The notes under the pieces: generated by a model
What the model was told of the DNA's origin: nothing
Databases searched by the model: none
What the model saw: only the letters and a program-made list of their open reading frames with translations
In this document: one piece after another, positions 1-5,809 of the stretch
Layout of the letters: each line of letters opens with the position of its first letter
How positions within the stretch are numbered: the stretch's first letter is position 1
Program-made: the position numbers and the translations under genes
Source: Paracoccaceae bacterium
GTDB lineage: Bacteria > Pseudomonadota > Alphaproteobacteria > Rhodobacterales > Rhodobacteraceae
Length of the DNA: 6,411 nucleotides
Assembly: GCA_006227805.1 (NCBI GenBank)
Contig: SBFT01000149.1
Span: forward strand, 1-6,411
Direction of reading: 5' to 3'

Positions 1-299
1 GTCACATCTGGGACCTCGAAAGCGCGCCGACGACGCCGACGAACGCCACATTCATCCAGCCATTCGTGTCCTACACCACTCCCAACGCTTGGACGTTCTC
101 AGTGACTTCAGAAATGACCTACGACTGGCTGTCCGAACAATGGTCGATCCCGGTCAACGTGTCTGCGGCAAAGCTGACGCGCTTGGGCAAGGTGCCCGTG
201 AGCTGGTCTGCCGGGATCGGTCACTGGGTGGAGTCTCCGGTCGGCGGCCCCGAGGGTGTTCGGTTCAGGATTCAGGCTCAGTTGGTTTTCCCGCGCTAG
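1..299 (+). CDS. Outer-membrane beta-barrel protein, 3' end only ('neuromedin U'/transporter-type family)
   Basis: This is the C-terminal 98 residues of a gene that begins left of the window; the reading frame is open from base 3 to the TAG at 297-299. The visible protein alternates polar and aromatic/hydrophobic residues in beta-hairpin fashion. It carries the segments FIQPFVSYTTPNAWTF, TYDWLSEQWSIPVNV and GHWVESPVGGPEGVRFR, and ends in LVFPR. Strands of this kind, a QPF.SYTT-like segment, a W.IP.N strand and a final .ESP.GGPEG..FR hairpin, are what I remember of an uncharacterised outer-membrane family that databases often name 'neuromedin U' or 'transporter'. A role in transport is not established. 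The gene converges on the bat-type operon and is probably functionally unrelated to it. An internal GTG at 66 could give a short open frame, but the homologous-looking residues upstream of it show the true gene continues leftward. Confidence 0.8.
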   Translation, partial: HIWDLESAPTTPTNATFIQPFVSYTTPNAWTFSVTSEMTYDWLSEQWSIPVNVSAAKLTRLGKVPVSWSAGIGHWVESPVGGPEGVRFRIQAQLVFPR

Positions 300-330
300 C
301 GTCGGGGCGCCACCTGCCTCGACCAGATCG

Positions 331-353
331 TTGACGCTTCTGCCGTGCGTCAA
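331..353. repeat. Inverted repeat TTGACGC-N9-GCGTCAA
   Basis: Perfect 7-base arms (331-337 and 347-353) flank a 9-base spacer, 31 bases after the stop of the outer-membrane protein gene. Transcribed RNA could fold into a short hairpin, but no U run follows it, so it is at best a weak or Rho-assisted terminator. A two-fold symmetric protein-binding site would look the same; the convergent setting argues against an operator. The symmetry is directly visible; the function is not known. Confidence 0.4.
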
Positions 354-542
354 GACAAGTGAACCAGCCGAAGCTTCGCGCCTCAATCAGAATTCTGTAA
401 TAAAATCAGCTAGCAGAAGCCATTCGCAGGCCTGCATACTCCAAGATTGAAGCCGGACCTCTCGATCAGGGTATTTCAACTGACTGGGATGACGAGGTCC
501 GCGGCTTCTACGATTAAGGGACAGCCATCCTGCAGTTCCGGC

Positions 543-560
543 GCCTGACTCGAGTCCGGC
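543..560. repeat. Interrupted palindrome centred on GACTCGAGTC, just past the BatD-like stop
   Basis: A perfect 10-base palindrome (547-556) is extended on both sides by GCC/GGC after one mismatch. It lies 33 bases downstream of the stop of the minus-strand operon. As RNA it gives only a 3+3 bp stem around a mismatch, with a UCGA tetraloop. There is no T run after it in the direction of operon transcription. It might contribute to 3'-end formation of the long operon mRNA, but the evidence is weak. Confidence 0.25.
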
Positions 561-593
561 TGACAACACCCTTTGGCTTGTTCCTCTCTCGCG

Positions 594-1850
594 CTATGAA
601 GACCGGTTCAATGGCGGCAGCATGCTTTTCCGAACCGAAGCGTGCGACGTTCGGCGAAGCCGGGCCAGGCTGCGCTCAAGTTCGCGCCAGTCTTCCTGGA
701 CTTGACCGGCACGCGGGCTGTAGCGGGCCTCACCCAGTCTGCCAAGCGATTGCCGAAGGTCTGTTTCCTCTTGCAACCCAACTGCGTTCAACCTTTGCAG
801 CCATGTATCGATCGCAGGGCGAAGGCCGGGATAGTCGCGTCTTCGGACAAAATGTCGTACTGCTCGCCATCCCTGATACTCCGAGTGCTGCCATCGCTGC
901 CGGATGTCTTCCACGGCCCGCTGCGCAGGGGGCAAGCCATATCGAGCAGTCAGCAGAAGAGCGGCAAGTCCGACAATCAATGCGACGCCGGCAAATGCCA
1001 GTTCCCGGAGGTTGAGGCTTTCCCGACGCGGCCCCGCGACAGAGGCCGGGGGGGCATCGACAGAAAAGGGAATTGCCTCGAGGCGCGTGGTTTCCAGTTT
1101 TCCGGTATCGAGGTTGAACCATGACAGTTCGACTGCGGGTGCCGTCCCGCTGCCGCCGCTTTCGGCGATCAGCGTGATCTTCTCGGTTCTGGTCCCCGAA
1201 ATGTCTGCACCGGTCCCCTGCGTTTCGATCACGTGGTCATTGCCATAGGCGCGGATGCCGGTGATGTCGTGTTCCCCGAGAAGCGGGGGCAGAAACATCG
1301 GTGATGTTCCACTGATCTTCGCCGTGACGACGCGGATTACGCTGTCGCCTGGGGCAAGGCCTTCGGTCGGGCCTTCGACCCTCTGGTCCAGTTCCACCGA
1401 TCTGGCGGCAAGAAATGGCGACAGGCCTTCTGCTCCGGGTGGCACGACGCCGGAAAACGCAGTCTTTTCGGTCAGCAAGGTCGTTTCTCGCGGCGCGTTC
1501 GATTCCGGGTCCGCCCAGGTGATCGACACCTGCTGAGCCGCAAGAGCGAAATCGCCCGGAACCATCGGCGTGACCAGATAGCGCCGTGTCACACCGGACC
1601 AGGTCGCCGACCCGACGCGCTGCGAGGTGGGGCGTGTCGCATCCACACGCACAAGCACATTCTCTGTCTCCAGACTGGGCCATACTGGTGACTTGGGAAG
1701 GTAGGTTGGAACCAGAACCGTCAGGCGCAATTCCAGGGGCTGTCCGGGGATCGTCGCGGTCTGCTCGAAGTCCAGAACCAGCCGCGGTTCGTCCTGTGCG
1801 AAGGCAGGACGCGCCACCAGCAACAACAGGACCCAGAGCAGCCGCTTCAT
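594..1850 (-). CDS. BatD-like protein: signal peptide, periplasmic ectodomain, one TM anchor, cytoplasmic tail
   Basis: 418 residues, last gene of the operon. Residues 1-18 (MKRLLWVLLLLVARPAFA) form a classic signal peptide with an AFA cleavage site. Residues 19 to about 280 are a beta-rich ectodomain containing LRLTVLVPTYLPKSP, a TWSGVTRRYLVTPMVPGDF stretch and FSGVVPPGAEGLSPFLAAR, a pattern I associate with the BatD-like proteins of MoxR/VWA clusters. One membrane segment follows at about 284-302. The Arg-rich tail (303-418), which includes HFVRRRDYPGLRPAIDTWLQRL, should lie in the cytoplasm. The ending LPPLN looks like a natural family terminus, so the protein is probably full length. The start ATG lies inside the stop of the VWA-TPR gene (ATGA) and has a GAGGGGG ribosome site. 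Role: BatD proteins are thought to join the VWA/TPR membrane complex; no enzymatic activity is known. There are no cysteines. Confidence 0.85.
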   Translation of the reverse strand: MKRLLWVLLLLVARPAFAQDEPRLVLDFEQTATIPGQPLELRLTVLVPTYLPKSPVWPSLETENVLVRVDATRPTSQRVGSATWSGVTRRYLVTPMVPGDFALAAQQVSITWADPESNAPRETTLLTEKTAFSGVVPPGAEGLSPFLAARSVELDQRVEGPTEGLAPGDSVIRVVTAKISGTSPMFLPPLLGEHDITGIRAYGNDHVIETQGTGADISGTRTEKITLIAESGGSGTAPAVELSWFNLDTGKLETTRLEAIPFSVDAPPASVAGPRRESLNLRELAFAGVALIVGLAALLLTARYGLPPAQRAVEDIRQRWQHSEYQGWRAVRHFVRRRDYPGLRPAIDTWLQRLNAVGLQEETDLRQSLGRLGEARYSPRAGQVQEDWRELERSLARLRRTSHASVRKSMLPPLNRSS

Positions 1851-3382
1851 TCGCCCGCCCCCTCGCGTGTCGCGGTTGCGACCTCCAGCTGGAAGCGGCT
1901 GCGCAGGAAATCACCGGTGCGGGTATCGACGGTGTTCATCCACTGCTCGGTCGTAAGGATCGCCTCTCCCCTGGTTTCCCGGGCCTCCATCTGCGTGTCG
2001 GCACCCTTGCCCGCCTCATTGTCGAAGACCACGTCATCGGCGCCGATCCCCATTTCCTCGCCAGTGTCGGATTGCTCGCGCACGCGTTCGACATAGTCGA
2101 CGATGTCGCGCGCGACGCTGAGGTTGTCCGCCGCGCCGGGATACTCCGGGTCACGCGCAAGCGCGGTTTCGAAGGCGCGCACACCGTCTCGGTATCCGCG
2201 CGATTTCATGTGCGCCATGCCCTGCATGAAAGCGGCTTCGGCGGTTTCGATCCGTTCGAGCACCGTCACGGCTTCCTCGTATCGGCCAGAGCGGTAGAGC
2301 GCGTAGCCACGCCAGAGCGGGTCGGTGAACAGGTCTGCAGCGCGCGAGAAGTCCGTCTGCCGTTCGAACGCGATCCGGCCCTGCTGATCCGGCGTAAGGA
2401 ACCAGTCGATGACCCCGTCGGCCCTGGCCTGCGAGGCGGGCAGAAGAAGGACAACCGCTGCGATCAAGGCCCATTGCATCGTCCATCCGCGGCGAAACCA
2501 GATCAGCAACAGGAACGCGGCCGGCCAGGCAAGCCAGACACCACGATCCCGCCAGGGCTGGGCGCTGTTCGCCATCAGGGCGCGCGCATGGGCGGCGTCC
2601 AGCATACGGTCGATCCGGACGACATCGGCCATGTCCGGCGTCGGCGTCAGGACCGTCACTTCCGGGCCCGCCACCATGGCACCTGCCTGGTCTTCAGGCA
2701 CCATTGCCAGCACAGAAACCGGGTGCTGCGTGGCAAGATCGGCCGTCTGCCCGGGATCGATCGCATCGGTGACAACCAGTATGGCGCCGGGTGCATCTTC
2801 GCGCGCCAGAAGGTCTTCAGCCAGCGCGAGTGCATCCGTGATCCGGTTGCCGCCTTCCGGCATGATGCGGGGCTCCAGCCCTTCCAGATAGGGCAGCATC
2901 ACGCCGGGGTCTTCGGTCATCGGCACGACCAGATGCGCTGTGCCGGCATAGGCGACAAGTGCGGTCCGGGCCCCGTCGCGCAGCTCCAGCAGGTCGCGGA
3001 TCTTCTGTTTCGACCTTTCGAGCCGGGATGGCGCGATATCGGGGCTTTCCATGGAAGGCGATACCTTCAGCACGACCACAAGCGGTGCGGACTGTGCGGC
3101 GAAGGGATCGGGGTCGCGTGACCATGTCGGGCCGGCCGCGCCGGTCGCCAGCAAGGCCAGGGCCATTGCGATGCCGTCGATCGGCAAGAGACGGAACCGC
3201 GCTGCGGTTGCGCCAATCGTCAAGGCTGCGGTCAGATGAGGGGCAAGCCCCTTCGGTGCGGCGGCGCGATGCATGGCCCTGCTGCGGATCCGCCACCACA
3301 TCCAGACGACGGGCAGCAGCGCCCCCAGCCAGAGCGGGCGCAGGAAGTGAAACGCGTCCAGCGCGAGGTCGAGCCCGGTCAT
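1847..3382 (-). CDS. VWA-TPR fusion membrane protein (BatB/BatC-like)
   Basis: 511 residues. Domain order: membrane segment about 14-30; Arg-rich loop; membrane segment about 69-85; VWA domain about 98-270; membrane segments about 281-296 and 303-318 (the latter looks like a signal sequence ending ASQARADG); TPR-like helices about 355-420 (LWRGYALYRSGRYEEAV, then GYRDGVRAFETALARDPEY); an acidic linker 436-470; and a C-terminal TTEQWMNTVDTRTGDFLRSRF segment like the EQW...LLRRKF ending of TPR proteins in such clusters. The VWA MIDAS is degenerate: the expected first Asp is Lys106 in LKVSPSM, while Ser108, Ser110, Thr182 and Asp206 remain. Positive-inside reasoning puts VWA and TPR in the periplasm. 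The frame stays open 33 codons upstream, but ATG 3382 is preferred because it overlaps the previous stop (ATGA), has a GGGGGAG site, and starts just before the first membrane segment. It fuses functions that are separate BatB and BatC in Bacteroidetes. No cysteines. Confidence 0.88.
   Translation of the reverse strand: MTGLDLALDAFHFLRPLWLGALLPVVWMWWRIRSRAMHRAAAPKGLAPHLTAALTIGATAARFRLLPIDGIAMALALLATGAAGPTWSRDPDPFAAQSAPLVVVLKVSPSMESPDIAPSRLERSKQKIRDLLELRDGARTALVAYAGTAHLVVPMTEDPGVMLPYLEGLEPRIMPEGGNRITDALALAEDLLAREDAPGAILVVTDAIDPGQTADLATQHPVSVLAMVPEDQAGAMVAGPEVTVLTPTPDMADVVRIDRMLDAAHARALMANSAQPWRDRGVWLAWPAAFLLLIWFRRGWTMQWALIAAVVLLLPASQARADGVIDWFLTPDQQGRIAFERQTDFSRAADLFTDPLWRGYALYRSGRYEEAVTVLERIETAEAAFMQGMAHMKSRGYRDGVRAFETALARDPEYPGAADNLSVARDIVDYVERVREQSDTGEEMGIGADDVVFDNEAGKGADTQMEARETRGEAILTTEQWMNTVDTRTGDFLRSRFQLEVATATREGAGE
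1858..1864 (-). promoter_or_regulatory. Ribosome binding site of the BatD-like gene (GAGGGGG)
   Basis: A purine run 7 bases before the ATG at 1850-1848, inside the 3' end of the upstream VWA-TPR gene. It supports the signal-peptide-bearing start. Confidence 0.5.
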
Positions 3383-4380
3383 GCCGCTCCCCCGGTGCCG
3401 CCCTGCGCCCGGCGCTGCGCACCGGTATGCAAAAGGAAAGTCGCGATCAATCCGATCAGCAGGGCCAGACCCATGGCCCAATGTGCAAGCGACTGCCTCG
3501 GCCGGTAGGAGAGCGTTTCGGTTTCCCGTGGGGCCAGCGTGTCGATCCGATCATAGACGGTGGCCAGCCCCGAGACATCGTCGGCGAAGAAGAACGCACC
3601 ACCCGTGCGCGACGCGATGTCACTCAGAGTGGCGAGATCGACGCGCGCTTCGCCTCCCGCTTCGGGATCGCCCACGGCAATTGCATGGATTTCGACACCC
3701 GCGCGCGCGGCGATCCCGGCGGCATTCACCGGCGTCATCGCTGATGCCGTGTCCGATCCGTCCGACAGCAGGATCAGCAGTCTCTGTTCAATATCCGAGG
3801 CTTCGAAAGTCCGGATCGAAAGGCCGATCGCGTCGCCGAGCGCGGTGTGCGGGCCGGCCATCCCGACTTCGGTCTGTTGCAGCAGCATCGTCACCGTCTC
3901 GAAATCCTCGGTCAGCGGCGACTGCACGTAGGCCTTTGATCCGAAGACGATCAGCGCGACCCGGTCGCCTTCGCGCTGGGACAGGAAGTCCGTCACCACG
4001 TCCTTGACTGCAGCAAGCCGCTGGAGCGGGGCTCCCTCCGGGGTGGCAAAGTCGCGGGTATCCATCGAGCCGGAGATATCGATTGCCAGGATGAGGTCCC
4101 GCGCGGCCTTTGTCCGCTCGATCGGGGTCCCGACCCGCTGCGGCTGGGCCAGCGCGATCACGACGAGGCCCCAGGCCACGAGCGCCGCTGTCATCTGCAG
4201 GCGCGAACGGGACAGGACGACAGCGCCAGCCTTGGGTTCGGCGCCCACTGACCGGGCGATCTGGCGGAAGAAGGGAAAGCGCAGCCCTTCGACCTTCTGC
4301 CGATGGGGCGGAGCAAGGCGCCAGATCAGAAGGGGCAGGGGCAGAAGCGCCAGCGCCCAGGGCAGCGCGAACTGGATCAT
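3379..4380 (-). CDS. VWA-domain membrane protein with intact MIDAS (BatA-like)
   Basis: 333 residues. Membrane segment about 3-20, a positively charged loop (21-60), membrane segment about 61-79, VWA domain about 93-285, and a final membrane segment about 300-318 with an Arg-containing tail. The metal-ion-dependent adhesion site is complete: DISGSM at 101-106 (Asp101, Ser103, Ser105), Thr179 in GPHTALGDAIG, and Asp207 in LILLSDGSD. It should therefore bind a divalent cation and a protein ligand. The N-terminal two-TM unit followed by VWA and a C-terminal TM is the usual BatA/BatB architecture. The basic loop between TM1 and TM2 and the basic C-terminus place the VWA domain in the periplasm (inference). 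The open frame extends 48 codons upstream, but ATG 4380 overlaps the preceding stop (ATGA), has a GGAGG site 5 bases away, and gives the family-like start MIQFALPWALALLPLPLLIW. In such clusters it is the probable partner of MoxR and the second VWA protein. No cysteines. Confidence 0.92.
   Translation of the reverse strand: MIQFALPWALALLPLPLLIWRLAPPHRQKVEGLRFPFFRQIARSVGAEPKAGAVVLSRSRLQMTAALVAWGLVVIALAQPQRVGTPIERTKAARDLILAIDISGSMDTRDFATPEGAPLQRLAAVKDVVTDFLSQREGDRVALIVFGSKAYVQSPLTEDFETVTMLLQQTEVGMAGPHTALGDAIGLSIRTFEASDIEQRLLILLSDGSDTASAMTPVNAAGIAARAGVEIHAIAVGDPEAGGEARVDLATLSDIASRTGGAFFFADDVSGLATVYDRIDTLAPRETETLSYRPRQSLAHWAMGLALLIGLIATFLLHTGAQRRAQGGTGGAA
3387..3393 (-). promoter_or_regulatory. 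Ribosome binding site that fixes the VWA-TPR start (GGGGGAG)
   Basis: Lies 4 bases before the ATG at 3382-3380, within the last codons of the upstream VWA gene. It decides for this start over an in-frame ATG 99 bases further upstream, whose extra residues (MGHGSGPADR...) are low-complexity antisense-like sequence. Confidence 0.55.
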
Positions 4381-4835
4381 CGCGGCCTCCGGTGGCTGCG
4401 GATCCAGGCTTCGGCGGCCTGGCGCAGATCGGGGGCATCCGTCCCCGGTGCATAGGGTGCGCGCAAAAGCTGTGCGGCGGCCTTTTCGGGGAAGCGGCCG
4501 GTCGCATGCAGGAATGCGATCCAATCCGCTCCCGACAGGCCTGCCACATCGCGCCGCGGAAACGCGGCCAGTGCGGTGCGGCGCAGGATCGTGGCGATGG
4601 CTGCGGTGTCCTGGCCCGCGGCATCAAGAGCTGCCAGCGCATCGCGGCGATAGGCATTGCGGCGCCAGACCGACCAACCTCGCCAGAGCCCGAATGCCAG
4701 CGCGATCACGACGATCGCACCGGCAATCCACCATCCCGCCGTCTCTGGCGCCATCGAAACCGGCACCGGCTGCGCCGGCTCGGTCAGTCGGGCCAGCAGG
4801 TCGGGCAGGTTGGCGGGGCGGTTCTCGGTGCTCAT
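4377..4835 (-). CDS. DUF4381 small membrane protein
   Basis: 152 residues. A short, mostly uncharged N-terminus (LPDLLARLTEPAQPVPVSMAP) precedes a Trp-Trp-led membrane segment about 34-52 (GWWIAGAIVVIALAFGLW). A strongly basic WRRNAYRRDAL stretch comes next, then a helical cytoplasmic domain with LRRTALAAFPRRDVAGLSG and ADWIAFL (84-109). The GWW membrane entry, the RR.AL.AL helix and the LRR.AL..FPR..VA.LSG..W..FL block are what I recognise as DUF4381, a family found almost only between DUF58 and VWA genes in MoxR clusters. Its function is unknown; by position and topology it may link the soluble MoxR/DUF58 pair to the membrane VWA proteins (inference). The start overlaps the DUF58 stop (ATGA). 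No good ribosome site is visible upstream, so translation probably depends on coupling. No cysteines. Confidence 0.85.
   Translation of the reverse strand: MSTENRPANLPDLLARLTEPAQPVPVSMAPETAGWWIAGAIVVIALAFGLWRGWSVWRRNAYRRDALAALDAAGQDTAAIATILRRTALAAFPRRDVAGLSGADWIAFLHATGRFPEKAAAQLLRAPYAPGTDAPDLRQAAEAWIRSHRRPR
4386..4390 (-). promoter_or_regulatory. Ribosome binding site that fixes the VWA (BatA-like) start (GGAGG)
   Basis: A strong Shine-Dalgarno core 5 bases before the ATG at 4380-4378, inside the DUF4381 coding end. It decides the start against a longer open frame reaching 4524. Confidence 0.65.
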
Positions 4836-5809
4836 GAGGGAGCCAATCCCATGAGGCGTCGGATCTGTGGCAGCGTTTCCTCCCCTGCACTCAGCGGAAG
4901 AACCGGAATGCCGAAGCGGCGTTGCCAGCCCAGAACTGTCGCCAGCCTACCCCGCACCATGTCTAACAGCGCGCGGTGCTGGGTCCTGTCGTCGGTGTCG
5001 ATCTCTACCTGCAATTCGCCGTCCGACACGACCATTCGCAGGCCTTGGGGAATGTCATGGGCCATCGGGTCTGTCACGACACCGAGGACCAGGTCATTGT
5101 GGCGCGCAAGGCTGGAAATCAGGCGGTCCGCCTCCTCGTCGATGCCGTCGAAATCGGACAGGACGATCACCAGCTGGTTCTTGGGAGCAATGCGCATCGT
5201 CGCGCGCAGGACCTGCGACAACAGGATGGGTTCGACCGCCGGGGCGTCGGCCGAGAGCAGGGATGAAGCATCGGCCAGTGCCGACAGGAACCTACGCAAC
5301 GCCGCGCGGCTACGCTGCGGGCGGATCTCGGCGATGGTGACGTCGCCAAAGACGATCCCACCGACCCGATCCCCCTGGTCCAGGATGCGGAAGGCCGCAA
5401 GTGCCGCTGTTTCCGCCGCCGTCACCGATTTCATGTTCAGCCGCGAGCCGAAGAACATGGACATCCGTTGGTCGACGACGATCAGGGCAGGGCGGTCACG
5501 CTCTTCCGTCATCACTCGGATATGCGGCTCGCCCGTGCGGGCGGTCACCTTCCAGTCTATCGACCGGACATCATCACCGGGCAGGTATCCGCGCAGTTCC
5601 TCGAAATTCAGTCCCCGCCCCCTGAGCCGTGAGGCGTGGGCGCCGTTCAGGATCGACCGTGCGGGCTGGCGCGGCAGGAAACTCAGCGACCGCGCCTGAC
5701 CTTCCAGCGACATCAGGTGAGAAAGGCTTGTCCGGATGCGCGGGTCGTCATCACTTGCCGGACGACCCGGCTGGGTTCCTGTCCGGATCCGGGCGGCGGT
5801 ATCGCGCAT
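4832..5809 (-). CDS. DUF58 protein (short, soluble, MoxR-associated)
   Basis: 325 residues with no membrane segment. The N-terminal third carries SFLPRQPARSILNGAHASRL, then the DUF58 signature at about 60-94: RGRGLNFEELRGYLPGDD followed by VRSIDWKVTARTGEPHIRV. After it, EERDRPALIVVDQRMSMFFGS (about 102-122) corresponds to the first strand and metal-site loop of a VWA-like fold. The remainder, with GDRVGGIVFGD and NQLVIVLSDFDGI, completes the fold. In the position of DxSxS it has Asp113-Gln-Arg115-Met-Ser117; I recall DQR.SMFFGS from other proteins of this subgroup, so this is probably typical rather than damage. DUF58 proteins accompany MoxR ATPases and are the likely direct partner or adaptor (compare MxaS in methanol-oxidation clusters). 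The ATG shares one base with the moxR stop (TGATG). An upstream open frame to 5986 only covers moxR antiphase sequence. No strong ribosome site, so coupling is likely. No cysteines. Confidence 0.9.
   Translation of the reverse strand: MRDTAARIRTGTQPGRPASDDDPRIRTSLSHLMSLEGQARSLSFLPRQPARSILNGAHASRLRGRGLNFEELRGYLPGDDVRSIDWKVTARTGEPHIRVMTEERDRPALIVVDQRMSMFFGSRLNMKSVTAAETAALAAFRILDQGDRVGGIVFGDVTIAEIRPQRSRAALRRFLSALADASSLLSADAPAVEPILLSQVLRATMRIAPKNQLVIVLSDFDGIDEEADRLISSLARHNDLVLGVVTDPMAHDIPQGLRMVVSDGELQVEIDTDDRTQHRALLDMVRGRLATVLGWQRRFGIPVLPLSAGEETLPQIRRLMGLAPS

Larger units (their letters stand above)
300..593. other. Convergent intergenic region without a convincing gene
   Basis: These 294 bases separate the stop of the outer-membrane protein gene (+) from the stop of the BatD-like gene (-). 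Both genes end here, so no promoter is needed, and I see no good -35/-10 pair. The stretch holds a 7-bp inverted repeat (331-353), a short AT-rich patch around 398-406 with two tandem TAA codons, a startless open frame of 37 codons on the + strand (404-517), and an interrupted palindrome (543-560). Short minus-strand frames starting at GTG exist but have no ribosome binding site and no recognisable protein. No classical intrinsic terminator (GC-rich hairpin followed by a T run) is evident for either gene. The region may simply be spacer, or may hold a decayed gene. Confidence 0.6.

Noticed and set aside
331..359. Possible sigma-70 promoter beginning with TTGACG
   Set aside because: No acceptable -10 hexamer lies 16-18 bases away on either strand, and both flanking genes end rather than start here.
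387..569. 60-codon minus-strand frame starting at GTG, considered as an IS5-type transposase fragment
   Set aside because: A few residues (SRGPRHP...YPDREVRLQ) loosely recall the start of IS5-family transposases, but no diagnostic block, no terminal inverted repeats and no target duplication are present.
578..1015. + strand frames opposite the BatD-like C-terminus
   Set aside because: The minus-strand protein here continues a coherent BatD-like tail with a natural ending, and the + strand products have no recognisable motifs or ribosome sites.
1586..3121. 511-codon open frame on the + strand
   Set aside because: It is entirely antisense to the 3' part of the VWA-TPR gene and the BatD-like start. 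Its translation is rich in Arg, Gly, His and Pro with no recognisable domain, as expected for the mirror frame of a gene with G/C-biased third positions.
3383..3481. N-terminal extension of the VWA-TPR protein from an upstream in-frame ATG
   Set aside because: The extra 33 residues run antiphase through the upstream VWA gene, and the downstream ATG has both the ATGA overlap and a ribosome site.
4381..4524. N-terminal extension of the BatA-like VWA protein
   Set aside because: The added residues are translated from DUF4381 coding sequence in another frame; the GGAGG-preceded ATG at 4380 gives a normal family start.
4110..5699. 529-codon open frame on the + strand
   Set aside because: It lies antisense across the DUF58, DUF4381 and VWA genes, all of which are well supported by motifs. 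The product is Arg/Ser/Pro-rich with no fold signature.
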